The position numbers were made by a program, and so were the translations under genes. Source: a virus. Taken from it: 36,735 bases of DNA. This document shows positions 12,144 to 21,293 of the stretch, piece after piece. The DNA lies in IMG/VR virus record IMGVR_UViG_3300031951_000571, positions 1 through 36,735 of that record; one strand, written 5' to 3'. How positions within the stretch are numbered: position 1 is the stretch's first letter; each line of letters begins with the position of its first letter. The notes under the pieces were generated by a model. The model searched no databases. It saw only the letters and a list, made by a program, of their open reading frames with translations, and was not told the origin of the DNA.

Positions 12144-12807
12144 CGCAGATACCAACGCCGTGCAGGACAACACCGCAAACACGGCACAAGGTGGCGACGC
12201 AGCTGGTGCTGGTTCCGTACTGACCACTGAGCCGACGGGCAACGTGAACCAGGCGAAACCAGATCAAGCGTCTGGCGATACCACTGATGCAGGCACCGGA
12301 GATACGGGTGACAAGCAGACCGATAACAAGGATGCGAAACCCGAAGGTCCACCGGAAAAGTACGAGTTTCAATTGCCCGATGGCATGGAGCTCGACCAGG
12401 AAGCCCTAGCTGAGTTTGATCCGATTGCGCGAGAGCTCAATCTGAACAACGAGCAAGCGCAGAAGCTGGCGAGCATATATGCCAACCGGATGCAGAAGTC
12501 CGTACAGCAGCAGCAGGAGAGCTGGAACCAGACGATTGCAAAGTGGGTATCCGACATGAAATCGGACAAGGAGATCGGTGGCGACAGTTTCACGCCCAGC
12601 GTGAAGCATGCTCAAAACGCGATCAACAAGTTCGGCACGCCGGAGCTCAAATCAGCGCTCGACTCATACGGCATGGGAAACCACCCGGAGCTTGTGCGAG
12701 TGTTTGCGCGCATTGGCAAAGCGATGGCCGAGGACACGCATGTTGGCGGTAACGCCGGCGGCGCTGAAGCCGACCAAAGCAAACGTATGTTCCCCAACAT
12801 GAAATGA
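12136..12807 (+). CDS. Capsid scaffolding protein
   Basis: About 223 residues, with an acidic, disordered first third rich in Asp, Thr and Gly, then KYEFQLPDGMELDQEALAEF, a long helical region (NNEQAQKLASIYANRMQKSV) and a basic end (RMFPNMK). This plan, directly upstream of the major capsid gene, is typical of T7-like and BPP-1-like scaffolds, which guide shell assembly and leave before or during packaging. An in-frame ATG at 12124 is an alternative start, but its AGAGG lies too close, whereas the ATG at 12136 is at the end of the overlap with the upstream gene. Confidence 0.8.
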   Translation: MADADTNAVQDNTANTAQGGDAAGAGSVLTTEPTGNVNQAKPDQASGDTTDAGTGDTGDKQTDNKDAKPEGPPEKYEFQLPDGMELDQEALAEFDPIARELNLNNEQAQKLASIYANRMQKSVQQQQESWNQTIAKWVSDMKSDKEIGGDSFTPSVKHAQNAINKFGTPELKSALDSYGMGNHPELVRVFARIGKAMAEDTHVGGNAGGAEADQSKRMFPNMK

Positions 12808-12818
12808 AAGGAAGTTAA

Positions 12819-13817
12819 ATGGCAACCCTTGCAACTACCCACCCAACCCTGCTGGACGTGACAAAGCGTCTGGACCCCCAGGGCAAGATCGACACGATCG
12901 CAGAGATCATGAACCAGACCAACGAGATCTTGGACGACATGGTCTGGCTTGAAGGTAACCTGCCGACCGGCCACCGCACCACCATTCGCACCGGTCTGCC
13001 CACCCCAACGTGGCGCAAACTGTACGGCGGCGTGCAGCCTGGCAAATCGCGTACCGTGCAAGTGACCGATGCGACCGGTATGCTCGAAGCGTATGCCGAA
13101 GTCGACAAGGCATTGGCTGATTTGAACGGCAACACCGCGGCATTTCGTCTCTCGGAAGATCGTGCGCACATCGAAGGCATGAACCAGGAGTTTGCCTCGA
13201 CGCTGTTCTACGGTAACGAAGCCACTGAGCCTGAAGCCTTCACAGGTTTTGGTGCGCGCTTTAATGATCAGTCGGCAGAAAATGGCGACAACATCATCAC
13301 CAGCGCAGCGACACCTGACAGCACCGACAACACCTCGATCTGGCTGGTGGTCTGGGGTCCAAACACTGTCCACGGCATCTACCCCAAGGGCAGCAAGGCG
13401 GGCTTAAACATGGAAGACAAAGGCCAGGTCACCATCGAGAACGTGGACGGCAACGGCGGCCGCATGGAAGCCTACCGCACGCACTATCGCTGGGACTGCG
13501 GTCTGTCGGTTCGTGACTGGCGCTATGTGGTTCGCGTCAACCTCGATCAGGAAGACCTGGTCAAGAATGCCGCGTCCGGTCCTGACCTGATCGATTTGAT
13601 GACTCAGGCTGTGGAGCTGATCCCTTCGCTGTCGATGGGCCGTCCTGCGTTCTACATGAACCGCACGCTGCGTTCGTTCCTGCGTCGCCAGATCGCCAAC
13701 AAGGTCGCGGCTTCCACCCTGACTATCGAACAGGTAGCAGGCAAGCACGTCACCATGTTTGACGGTATCCCTGTGCGCCGCTGCGACGCCATCACCAACA
13801 CCGAGTCCGGCATCTAA
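12819..13817 (+). CDS. Major capsid protein (BPP-1-like)
   Basis: The 332-residue shell protein starts MATLATTHPTLLDVTKRLDP after a strong AAAGGAAG site. LLDVTKRLDPQGKIDTIAEI, LPTGHRTTIRTGLPTPTWR and RDWRYVVRVN resemble capsid proteins of the BPP-1 type, which have an HK97-like fold with a permuted topology. Its size matches that group. It is followed by a cement protein gene as in BPP-1, and preceded by the scaffold. The C-terminus VTMFDGIPVRRCDAI is the usual closing strand region of HK97-like capsids. Confidence 0.88.
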   Translation: MATLATTHPTLLDVTKRLDPQGKIDTIAEIMNQTNEILDDMVWLEGNLPTGHRTTIRTGLPTPTWRKLYGGVQPGKSRTVQVTDATGMLEAYAEVDKALADLNGNTAAFRLSEDRAHIEGMNQEFASTLFYGNEATEPEAFTGFGARFNDQSAENGDNIITSAATPDSTDNTSIWLVVWGPNTVHGIYPKGSKAGLNMEDKGQVTIENVDGNGGRMEAYRTHYRWDCGLSVRDWRYVVRVNLDQEDLVKNAASGPDLIDLMTQAVELIPSLSMGRPAFYMNRTLRSFLRRQIANKVAASTLTIEQVAGKHVTMFDGIPVRRCDAITNTESGI

Positions 13818-13845
13818 TCGGCTCAATCAAAGAAAGGAAAGCATC

Positions 13846-14313
13846 ATGATTCTCGACGAGCGTAATGAATTTGCCGATGCAGTCTCGGTCGCCGGTTCTG
13901 CCGGCACCGCGCTGATCGGTGACGTGATTGACCTGGGCGCCACGTCCAGCGACATCGGCAACGGCCAGCCTCTGTACCTGGTCATCCAGACTGACACGGA
14001 GATCATCACCGGCGGCTCTGCCGGCACGATCCAGTTCCAGCTGGCGTCCGACGCTGCAGCAGCTATTGCCACCGATGGCTCTGCCAGCGTGCATTACACC
14101 TCTGCATCTTTGGTGACCGACGACGCTGCGGCGAACTCGGCTGCCTTGAATGCGGGTGGTGTGATCGCTGCAGTAGCGCTGCCTAATGGCACCTATGAGC
14201 GCTATCTCGGCATCTTGGCCACCATTGGCACCACCACTGTGACGGCAGGCAAGATCAACGCCTTCCTGACCACTGATGTGGCCAAGTGGGTCGCCACGGC
14301 TGACGCCATCTGA
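13846..14313 (+). CDS. Capsid cement protein (Bbp16-like)
   Basis: With the ATG at 13846 (AAAGGAAA upstream) this is a 155-residue, beta-rich, Gly/Ala/Thr-rich protein: MILDERNEFADAVSV, then GDVIDLGATSSDIGNGQPLY, QLASDAAAAI and a final strand. The start and the DIGNG-PLYL element resemble the BPP-1 cement protein Bbp16, a jelly-roll that decorates and stabilises the shell at places of symmetry. Position right after the capsid gene is the same as in BPP-1. The frame extends upstream to 13759, but that part overlaps the capsid gene and has no good start signal. Confidence 0.8.
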   Translation: MILDERNEFADAVSVAGSAGTALIGDVIDLGATSSDIGNGQPLYLVIQTDTEIITGGSAGTIQFQLASDAAAAIATDGSASVHYTSASLVTDDAAANSAALNAGGVIAAVALPNGTYERYLGILATIGTTTVTAGKINAFLTTDVAKWVATADAI

Positions 14314-14328
14314 TAAGGGCGCACCGAC

Positions 14329-14547
14329 ATGAAAGTCAAAGCAATCACTGACGGCTTTTATGGCGGTGTGCGTCAGCGCGCTGGCGCTGTGTTTGAGATC
14401 AAACCAGGCGCCAAGGGCAAGTGGTTTGAGCCAGTCGCTGACGATACACCTGTCGAAAAACCCAAGGCCAGGGCAAAGAAGCAAGAGCCCATTGCCTTGA
14501 GCGAGCTGCAGGCTGATGTGCCTGTGAGCGAGCGCGAAGTTATTTGA
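14329..14547 (+). CDS. Small head-region protein, unknown
   Basis: A 72-residue protein. Residues 1-38 (MKVKAITDGFYGGVRQRAG, then GAKGKWFEP) look like a small SH3-like beta unit found in many phage head genes; residues 40-72 are charged and probably disordered. Located between the cement and staple-like genes, it may be a minor head component. No function is established. Confidence 0.6.
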   Translation: MKVKAITDGFYGGVRQRAGAVFEIKPGAKGKWFEPVADDTPVEKPKARAKKQEPIALSELQADVPVSEREVI

Positions 14548-14600
14548 AACACCGCAGGGGCTACGTGCCCCTGCCTTACGAATTCACAGCGGAGCCCGAC

Positions 14601-14909
14601 ATGGTCGATATGAAACGCAGCCCGGACGCCAAGTCTACCGAGATGGCAACTGATTACGAGGAGCCGCAATACCCGTATGGCCTGTGCCTGACCTTGGGTA
14701 AGGACGAGCTCGAAAAACTCGGCATGACGACGCTGCCCGACGTGGGCGCAAAGATGAACGTCATGGCCATGGGCTACGTCAAAAGCACCAGCGCCTACGA
14801 GACGCAAGACGACGGCAAGTCGATGAGTGTGGAGATCCAGCTCACTGACCTGGAGCTCTCGCCAGGTGAGCGCAAGGATCCAGCCGAAGTCATGTACGGG
14901 CAGGGCTAA
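14601..14909 (+). CDS. Capsid staple-like protein
   Basis: From the ATG at 14601 this is a 102-residue protein: MVDMKRSPDAKSTEM, then YPYGLCLTLGKDELEKLGM and a closing MSVEIQLTDLEL strand. The start MxDMKR with a YPYGL-L-L--EELEKLG motif is shared by small capsid-associated (staple-type) proteins of epsilon15-like and related podoviruses. GGAG lies 7 bp before this ATG, better than the TTG at 14544 that would extend the frame. The product probably sits on or in the shell and stabilises it; virion location is inferred from family memory and position. Confidence 0.6.
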   Translation: MVDMKRSPDAKSTEMATDYEEPQYPYGLCLTLGKDELEKLGMTTLPDVGAKMNVMAMGYVKSTSAYETQDDGKSMSVEIQLTDLELSPGERKDPAEVMYGQG

Positions 14910-14912
14910 TCC

Positions 14913-15557
14913 ATGGCAGCGTCCGTCATCTCCATCTGCAACATGGCCTTGGCACGAGTTGGCGTGTCCAGTTTCATTTCTTCGCTGACTGAGCCCAGCA
15001 ACGAAGCACGCGTCTGCGCGCTGTTCTACGAGCAGATGCGCGACTACGCGCTGCGCGACTATCCGTGGAATTTTGCGAACACCCGCGTGGCATTGTCTGA
15101 GGCGGGCGACGCGCCAACCAATTGGGAGTACATGTACGTCTATCCCAGTGACTGCCTAAAGGCCCGCGCTATCGTTCCGCCGGGCCTGCGCGCACCGCGC
15201 AGCGACCAGCGTATTCCGTTTGAGACGGGTTACTACAACGGCCAGCGCGTTATCTACAGCAACCTGGATCAGGCCGAGCTGATTTACACCAAGCGCATTG
15301 AAGACCCCACCATCTTCGACCCCATGTTTGCCTCGGCGCTGTCTTATTTGATTGCCGCTGAAATTGCCATGCCGCTGGCTGTACAGCCCAAGGTGGCCGA
15401 GCAGGCGCGCAGCGCTTACATGATGGTGGCCTCATCGGCAGCGGCAAGCAATTTGACTGAAAGCACCGAACAATCGGCGCCAGATTCCGAATTTATCGCA
15501 ATACGGGGAGTGCTCGATGGGCAGCAGCCTAATACAGGCGTCGTTTACGGGGGGTGA
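14913..15557 (+). CDS. Tail tubular protein A (T7 gp11-like)
   Basis: The 214-residue protein starts MAASVISICNMALARVGVSS and contains EARVCALFYEQMRDYALRDY with PWNFANTR. This is the pattern of T7 gp11-type tail tubular A/head-tail adaptor proteins (early ALxRxG helix, then a DxxLRxYPWxFA segment). It forms the upper ring of the short tail under the portal. The gene overlaps the start of tail tubular B by 41 bp in another frame. Confidence 0.88.
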   Translation: MAASVISICNMALARVGVSSFISSLTEPSNEARVCALFYEQMRDYALRDYPWNFANTRVALSEAGDAPTNWEYMYVYPSDCLKARAIVPPGLRAPRSDQRIPFETGYYNGQRVIYSNLDQAELIYTKRIEDPTIFDPMFASALSYLIAAEIAMPLAVQPKVAEQARSAYMMVASSAAASNLTESTEQSAPDSEFIAIRGVLDGQQPNTGVVYGG

Positions 15558-17940
15558 GCTCTCGCCGTCGCTGTACGGTCGCGTCGACCTGGCACGCTAC
15601 GGCACGAGCTTAAAGACCTGCCGCAATTTTATTGTGCAAGCCTATGGCGGCGTGCGCAATCGCGCCGGCACAAAGTTTTTGGCCGAGGTCGCCAGCAGCA
15701 GCCGGCGCCATCGATTGATCCCGTTCGCGTTTTCGACGACGCAAACCTATGTGCTGGAGTTTGGCCACCAGACCATGCGCGTCTACAAGGACGGCGGCCA
15801 GGTGGTCTACAGCTCGGGCGGCTCGGCGGGCTCGCCGGTCAACGTGGCCACACCCTGGTCGGAATCCGATCTTCCGTTACTCAACTTTACGCAGTCGGCC
15901 GACGTGCTGTACGTGTGCCACCCAAGTTACCAGCCGCGCACCATCAGCAGAACCGCGCACGACGCTTGGACCGTGGCTGAGTTCGACAACATCAAAGGCC
16001 CGTTTCAAGACATTAACACCAACACGTCGTTGATTGTCCAATCCAGTGCAACGACCGGCACTGTTACGCTCACAGTCAGTGGCGGTTCGCTGTTTCAGTC
16101 TTATCACGTGGGGCAACTGTTTTACCTGGAACAAAAGAACTTTGGCCAGCCCTGGGAGGCCGGCAAAGCGGTGGCGTTAAATGACATCCGGCGCTCTGAC
16201 GGCAAGTATTACCAAGCAACCAATGCGGCAACCACCGGTTCGTTGCGCCCAACGCACGAGGCCGACGACTGGTCCGACGGCGCGGTGACCTGGCGCTTCT
16301 TGCACCCAGGCTTTGGTATTTGTCGCATCACCGCTGTGGCCAGCGGCACGAGCGCAACGGCGACGGTCATCTTGCGCATACCGGACGAGACAACCGCCAC
16401 GGCCAGCTACAAGTGGGCGTTTGAAGCCTGGGGCGGCAATCAAGGCTATCCGGCCAGCGTCGCATTTCACCAACAGCGCCTGTGTTTTGCGAACACGACT
16501 GCGCAGCCACAGACGGTGTGGATGTCGCGCACCAATGCCTACGTGGATTTTGGCAAGAGCAATCCGATTGCTGATGATGACGCGGTCAACTTTACGATCG
16601 CCTCGCGCCAGGTCAATGCGATTAGGCACATGCTGACCTTAGACAAGCTGGTGCTGCTGACATCGGGCGGTGAGTGGATTGTCGCCGGCGCTGAGAATGA
16701 CACGATCTCGCCGTCGTCGATCAACATCAAGCAGCAAGGCTACCGCGGCAGCTCAACGGTGCCACCGCAGGTAATTGGTAACACGGCGCTGTACTTGCAG
16801 GACAAGGGATCGACGGTGCGGGATCTGGGCTATGAGTTCGCCTCCGATTCCTACACCGGCAACGATCTGACGATTCTGTCTTCGCACCTGGTGCAGGGCT
16901 ACACAATTGAGGAATGGGCGTATCAGCAGGTGCCCTTTACGTGCCTGTGGTGCGTGCGTGACGATGGTGTACTGCTGTCGATGACGTACATGCGCGAGCA
17001 GCAGGTCATTGGCTGGCACCGGCACGACACTGACGGCGAGGTTGAGAGCGTGTGCGTGATCTCTGAAGGCACAGAAGACGCGCTCTACATTGCAGTCAAG
17101 CGCACCATCGGCGGTGTCACCAAGCGGTATGTGGAGCGTATGAACACGCGCTACATCACTGACATCAAGAACGCCTTCTTTGTCGATTCTGGCTTGTCTT
17201 ACGATGGCAGAAATACAGGTGCTACCACCATGACGCTCACCTCCAGCGGTGCGTGGACTTACGGCAGCGCGGCCACGTTTACGCTAACAGCCAGCGCCAG
17301 CTACTTTGTGGCGGGCGATGTGGGTAGCGAGATTCATTTGACCGCCGACGACGACAGAATCCTGCGCTTGGCTATCACGGCACGCACCAGCGGCACGGTA
17401 GTCACGGTGACGATCAACCGCGACGTGGCCACCGAGCTGCGCAGCACAGCCACTACCCATTGGGCGCATGCCCGCAAGAGTTTTTCTGGGTTGTCGCACT
17501 TAGAGGGCAAGACTGTCAACGTGCTGGCCGATGGCCATGTTGCACCCCAAGCGTTAGTGGCCAGCGGCGCAGTGGCGCTGGCGCAGGCGGCAACTGTCGT
17601 GCATATCGGCCTGCCGATCGAGGCCGACTTTGAGACGTTGGACATCAGCGCGCCCACGGGTGAGACGATCCGCGACAAGCAAAAGATTGTGCAAGCGGTG
17701 CGCTTGCTAGTCGAAGACTCTCGCGGCATCTTTGCGGGACGGGATGAGAGCAACCTGCTGGAGTACAAGCAGCGTGCCCAGGAAGGCTATGACGCTCCGG
17801 TGGCGCTGCTAACCGGTGTGGCCGACATTCTAATTGGTGCGACCTGGAGCAAAGAAGGTCGGGTGTTTGTTCGCCAGTCTGACCCGTTGCCGCTGTCGAT
17901 CTTAGCAGCCATTCCGGAGGTCACTGTTGGCGGCGCATGA
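15517..17940 (+). CDS. Tail tubular protein B (T7 gp12-like nozzle)
   Basis: An 807-residue protein with the signature N-terminus SFTGGELSPSLYGRVDLARY, then GGVRNRAGTKFLAEV and FSTTQTYVLEFG, found in T7 gp12-like and related tail tube proteins. The long beta-rich body forms the tail nozzle that closes the particle and contacts the fibres. The AREQQV-type segment in its last third (SMTYMREQQVIGWHRHDTDG) is also family-typical. It lies between tail tubular A and the internal core genes, as in T7. The start is within the end of tail tubular A. Confidence 0.88.
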   Translation: MGSSLIQASFTGGELSPSLYGRVDLARYGTSLKTCRNFIVQAYGGVRNRAGTKFLAEVASSSRRHRLIPFAFSTTQTYVLEFGHQTMRVYKDGGQVVYSSGGSAGSPVNVATPWSESDLPLLNFTQSADVLYVCHPSYQPRTISRTAHDAWTVAEFDNIKGPFQDINTNTSLIVQSSATTGTVTLTVSGGSLFQSYHVGQLFYLEQKNFGQPWEAGKAVALNDIRRSDGKYYQATNAATTGSLRPTHEADDWSDGAVTWRFLHPGFGICRITAVASGTSATATVILRIPDETTATASYKWAFEAWGGNQGYPASVAFHQQRLCFANTTAQPQTVWMSRTNAYVDFGKSNPIADDDAVNFTIASRQVNAIRHMLTLDKLVLLTSGGEWIVAGAENDTISPSSINIKQQGYRGSSTVPPQVIGNTALYLQDKGSTVRDLGYEFASDSYTGNDLTILSSHLVQGYTIEEWAYQQVPFTCLWCVRDDGVLLSMTYMREQQVIGWHRHDTDGEVESVCVISEGTEDALYIAVKRTIGGVTKRYVERMNTRYITDIKNAFFVDSGLSYDGRNTGATTMTLTSSGAWTYGSAATFTLTASASYFVAGDVGSEIHLTADDDRILRLAITARTSGTVVTVTINRDVATELRSTATTHWAHARKSFSGLSHLEGKTVNVLADGHVAPQALVASGAVALAQAATVVHIGLPIEADFETLDISAPTGETIRDKQKIVQAVRLLVEDSRGIFAGRDESNLLEYKQRAQEGYDAPVALLTGVADILIGATWSKEGRVFVRQSDPLPLSILAAIPEVTVGGA

Positions 17941-18403
17941 GTACGCTGTAATCGAGGCGCTGCCAGAGCACGTGGCGCCCATGCTGCCCATCATCCGGCC
18001 AGAAGATGTGGAGGAATTATGGGCGGCCAATCGCGTGAGCCCGGAGTACGCGCTCAAGCACGGGATCGCCTGTTCGACGGCGAGCTGGACCGGCACGGTC
18101 GACGGGCGGCCGGTGTGCATGTTTGGTGTGGCGCCAGCCTCGATGTTGGGTTCGGTGGGTGTGCCGTGGATGATCGGAACGGTGGAGATCGATCGACACG
18201 CAAAAGCCTTTTTGAAACGCAACAAGGCGTATGTAGCTCGCATGGCCACACTGTACAATTATCTAGTGAACTACGTGGATTCCCGCAACACGCGAGCCAT
18301 TGGCTGGCTAAAGTGGCTGGGCTTTACGATACACGATGCACAACCGCACGGGCCTGATGGCGTGCCGTTTCATCGTTTCGATATGAGAGCGAATCATGTG
18401 TGA
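17927..18403 (+). CDS. GNAT-like small virion protein (T7 gp13-like)
   Basis: The 158-residue product has a TTG start at 17927 supported by CCGGAGG seven bases upstream. The fold is acetyltransferase-like: EDVEELWAANRVSPEYAL, then CMFGVAP, PWMIGTVEID and a final ARAIGWLKWLGFTIHD, typical of GNAT-like phage proteins in the position of T7 gp13 (internal virion protein A). In T7 this protein is needed for core assembly although not part of the mature core. Whether acetyltransferase activity remains is unknown. It overlaps the end of tail tubular B by 14 bp. Confidence 0.75.
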   Translation: MAAHEYAVIEALPEHVAPMLPIIRPEDVEELWAANRVSPEYALKHGIACSTASWTGTVDGRPVCMFGVAPASMLGSVGVPWMIGTVEIDRHAKAFLKRNKAYVARMATLYNYLVNYVDSRNTRAIGWLKWLGFTIHDAQPHGPDGVPFHRFDMRANHV

Positions 18404-18866
18404 CATTATGACCGCGCTGGCTGTAGCAGGATCTGCTGTAAGCGCATCTGCAAGTATGCAGCAGGCCGAAGACGCTCGAAACATGGCGGCGTACAACAAG
18501 CAGGTGCGCGATTATCAAGCGCAAGACACGCTTGCACGCGGCGCCGTGGAAGAGCAAAAGCAGCGCGAACAAGGTCGCCAACTCATGGGACGTCAGCGCG
18601 CCGCCATGGGTGCATCGGGCGTCATGGCAGACTCCGGCTCATTTGGTGACGTGCTGGTGCAGTCGTCCGAGATGAGCGAGCGCGATGCGCTGACCATTCG
18701 CAACAACGCGATGCGCGCTGCGTGGGGTTACGAAACACAAGGTGCTGCTGAAGAGTTTGAGGGGCGTGCTAGGTCGCGGGCATACCAGGGCCAGGCACTG
18801 GGTTCTGTGCTGACGGGCGCTGGCAACGTCTACGCGGCCGGTATCAAGAAACAGTGGTGGGAGTAA
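18396..18866 (+). CDS. Internal virion/ejection protein (T7 gp14-like)
   Basis: A 156-residue Ala-rich, mainly helical protein. It begins MCDIMTALAVAGSAVSASAS, an N-terminal amphipathic or membrane-active helix, then a coiled-coil-like charged region (QKQREQGRQLMGRQRAAMGA) and SGVMADSGSFGDVL. This layout is typical of the T7 gp14 group, ejected into the outer membrane to form the first part of the DNA channel. Gene order supports this. It overlaps the previous gene by 8 bp. Confidence 0.75.
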   Translation: MCDIMTALAVAGSAVSASASMQQAEDARNMAAYNKQVRDYQAQDTLARGAVEEQKQREQGRQLMGRQRAAMGASGVMADSGSFGDVLVQSSEMSERDALTIRNNAMRAAWGYETQGAAEEFEGRARSRAYQGQALGSVLTGAGNVYAAGIKKQWWE

Positions 18867-18869
18867 GCG

Positions 18870-21284
18870 ATGCCGCGCATTCCAGTCTATGAGCAAACGC
18901 AGGAGCAGGTTACTAACCTGCCCAGTCCGTCAATCAATCCGGTCATGCCCAACGCCGGCGAGGCAATTTCCTCTGCGGTAAGCGGTGTCATGAACGCGAT
19001 CAATAGAGCGCGGGAGGAAGCCGATCAGTTTCGCGCACAGGATGCAATCAACAAGCTCAACCTGGCTGACAACGAGCTGCTGTTTGGCAATGGCACGTCA
19101 TCGGATGCGCCGGCATCCAACATGCAAGGTGTGGCATCTCAAGTCAACAATGCTCTGCAGGGCGGCCAGCGTGAAATGGGCGCACTGAACTACAAAGGCG
19201 AGGCGGCGCTTAATCGCGGCGAAGGCAACAAGCCGCTCTCGGAAGAGTACAGCGCCAAATACCAGGCCAGGATTAGTGAGATTGCCGGCACGCTGGGCAA
19301 TGACAATCAGCGTCGGCAGTTTTTGCTCAACGCCGAGCGCATGCGTGCCGGGTTCGACGAGCGCGTGCGCAATCACGAGATGCAGCAGGGAGACGTCTAC
19401 AAAGAGAGCGTCTACAAAGGCTCCGTGGCCGTCGAGAATCAGCGCGCAGCGCGCTACTACGACAACCCAACCGAATTGCAGAGCGCCATGGGTCGCATCG
19501 TTGAAGAGACGACCCGCTACGCGATGAGCAAGGGCATGAGCAAAGACGCGACCAAAGCCCTGGTACTTGAAGCCCAGAGCAACATGCACTCGATCGTGAT
19601 TAACCGACTATTGGAAGAGCAAAAGCCACTGGCGGCTAAAGCGTATTTTGATTTGCACCGCGACGCGATCGATGCCAAAGACACGAGCGCAGCGATCAAA
19701 GCGGTCGGCGTGGTCGGCATTGACGCCGAGGTGTCGGACTTTGTCGACAAATTAGTAAACGGCGATTTTGGCCCCGGAGGCGATGACCGCAAGCCATTTC
19801 AAATCGACAAGATGGCCAACGAAATTCGCAGCAAGTACAAGAACAACCCACAAGCGCGTGACGTGGCGATTAAGCAACTGGTTGAGCGCAAGCAATTGCA
19901 CGACGCTGGCGTCGCTGAGCGGCTGCAAAACGACAACGGTCAGACAGTGAATGTGGCTGTTTCGTTAGTTCAAAACGCAAATAAGCCAACCAGTGATGAC
20001 GGCATCTACGATTTAGAGAAGGCAATTAAAAGTCTGCGCGAGGATCTAACTTTAAAGGATAAGCCAGATCTTTTGGCTAAAGCGGAAGCGAGACTGACGC
20101 AGGATTACAACGTGTGGTTGGCTGCGTCGACCAAACGCAATGAGGAGCGTGTAGGCAAGCTTTGGGGATTGGTGGCGGACGGTGTGACGCTAGAGGCTAT
20201 TCAAAAGTCTGACCCCTATAAACAACTGGGCCCGGTGCAGCGCAAAAAATTTGAGGACGATCTCCGCAGAGATGAAGACCAGCGCGCAGCAGCACGCGAT
20301 GCGCGTGAGAGTCGTGACTGGGCACGAGAGCAGCGCTCAAACAGCAAGAACGAAGATGCGGTCTGGACCGCTGCAGGCCGCGGTGAAACGCTTGATGCGA
20401 TCACAAAGAAGCCCGAGTGGGCCAACTTGCCTGGCAGCATCCAAGAAAGACTGCGCCAGCAGATTTCCTCTGCGCGCAATACAGAAGAATTGCGCAAGCT
20501 GCAAGAGAAGCAGCGCACTGAGAACACCAACCGCGACGCTGTCTGGAATGCGGTGCTGGCTAAGCAGCCAATGGCCAAGATCCGCGGTATGCCCGAGTGG
20601 AAAGCCCTGGGCGGCACTGATCGGGCGCAGCTTGAGAACCAGATTGAGAATTTCCGAAAACCAGAAGGAATGAGCGCAGGCAGCAGAGAAGAAATGCGCA
20701 TCAATCAGGACGCCAATTATCAGATGCTGACAGAAGATCCAGACAGACTAGCCCGTATGTCAGAGGACGAAATTCGGGCGCTTGTACCAGATCTTGGTCG
20801 AGGTAATGTAAGCAAGGCTATTACCTACAAGCGCAAACTTCAGACAGACGCAGCCACCGTCAAGTTCGACAAAGACTTGCTGGATTCGCGTGCCTTTAAG
20901 GCAGGCATTGCGGTGTATGACGCGGACGGCAAAACTGACAAAGGCAAAAGAATTAAGGCCACAATGGCGCAGCTCAACGATCGTGTTGAAGAAGTCATTT
21001 TAGCCAAGCAGAAGAACCTGGGCCGACCACTGCGTGAAGATGAAAAGACGCAAGTTATCGACACTTTGTTGATGGTGGGCCCCGTCAGAATGCAGCAAAA
21101 AGGCGGCTTGTTTGGCAGTGGCTCCATTAGCTACGAGGACAAGCGCGTCTTTGAGGTGCGTGATATGAGCAATTTTGGCCGGCCAGGCGATCGCGAAAAG
21201 GTCATCAATGCCTACACAGCCAAGGGCGTGCAGCCGACAGAAGAACAGATTCTGCGTGGCATCGCTGCGCTCAACAAGAAATAG
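18870..21284 (+). CDS. Internal virion/ejection protein (T7 gp15-like)
   Basis: An 804-residue, almost entirely helical, highly charged protein close in length to T7 gp15 (747). It starts MPRIPVYEQTQEQVTNLP, then has long helices (AKYQARISEIAGTLGNDNQR, KDATKALVLEAQSNMHSIV). Residues 430-600 carry two similar units (ARDARESRDWAREQ-, AVWTAAGRGETLDAITKKPEW and AVWNAVLAKQPMAKIRGMPEW). The repeated AVW-A-x-G/K motif suggests internal duplication. It likely forms the inner core and periplasmic tunnel during DNA ejection together with its neighbours. No enzymatic motif is visible. Confidence 0.72.
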   Translation: MPRIPVYEQTQEQVTNLPSPSINPVMPNAGEAISSAVSGVMNAINRAREEADQFRAQDAINKLNLADNELLFGNGTSSDAPASNMQGVASQVNNALQGGQREMGALNYKGEAALNRGEGNKPLSEEYSAKYQARISEIAGTLGNDNQRRQFLLNAERMRAGFDERVRNHEMQQGDVYKESVYKGSVAVENQRAARYYDNPTELQSAMGRIVEETTRYAMSKGMSKDATKALVLEAQSNMHSIVINRLLEEQKPLAAKAYFDLHRDAIDAKDTSAAIKAVGVVGIDAEVSDFVDKLVNGDFGPGGDDRKPFQIDKMANEIRSKYKNNPQARDVAIKQLVERKQLHDAGVAERLQNDNGQTVNVAVSLVQNANKPTSDDGIYDLEKAIKSLREDLTLKDKPDLLAKAEARLTQDYNVWLAASTKRNEERVGKLWGLVADGVTLEAIQKSDPYKQLGPVQRKKFEDDLRRDEDQRAAARDARESRDWAREQRSNSKNEDAVWTAAGRGETLDAITKKPEWANLPGSIQERLRQQISSARNTEELRKLQEKQRTENTNRDAVWNAVLAKQPMAKIRGMPEWKALGGTDRAQLENQIENFRKPEGMSAGSREEMRINQDANYQMLTEDPDRLARMSEDEIRALVPDLGRGNVSKAITYKRKLQTDAATVKFDKDLLDSRAFKAGIAVYDADGKTDKGKRIKATMAQLNDRVEEVILAKQKNLGRPLREDEKTQVIDTLLMVGPVRMQQKGGLFGSGSISYEDKRVFEVRDMSNFGRPGDREKVINAYTAKGVQPTEEQILRGIAALNKK

Positions 21285-21293
21285 GACAACGAC

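Noticed and set aside
12612-13373. Antisense open frame of 253 residues opposite the capsid gene
   Set aside because: It is a shadow of the major capsid and scaffold genes, with no ribosome binding site or known motif.
13759-13845. Extended N-terminus for the cement protein
   Set aside because: It overlaps the capsid gene out of frame. The ATG at 13846 has an AAAGGAAA site and a family-like start.
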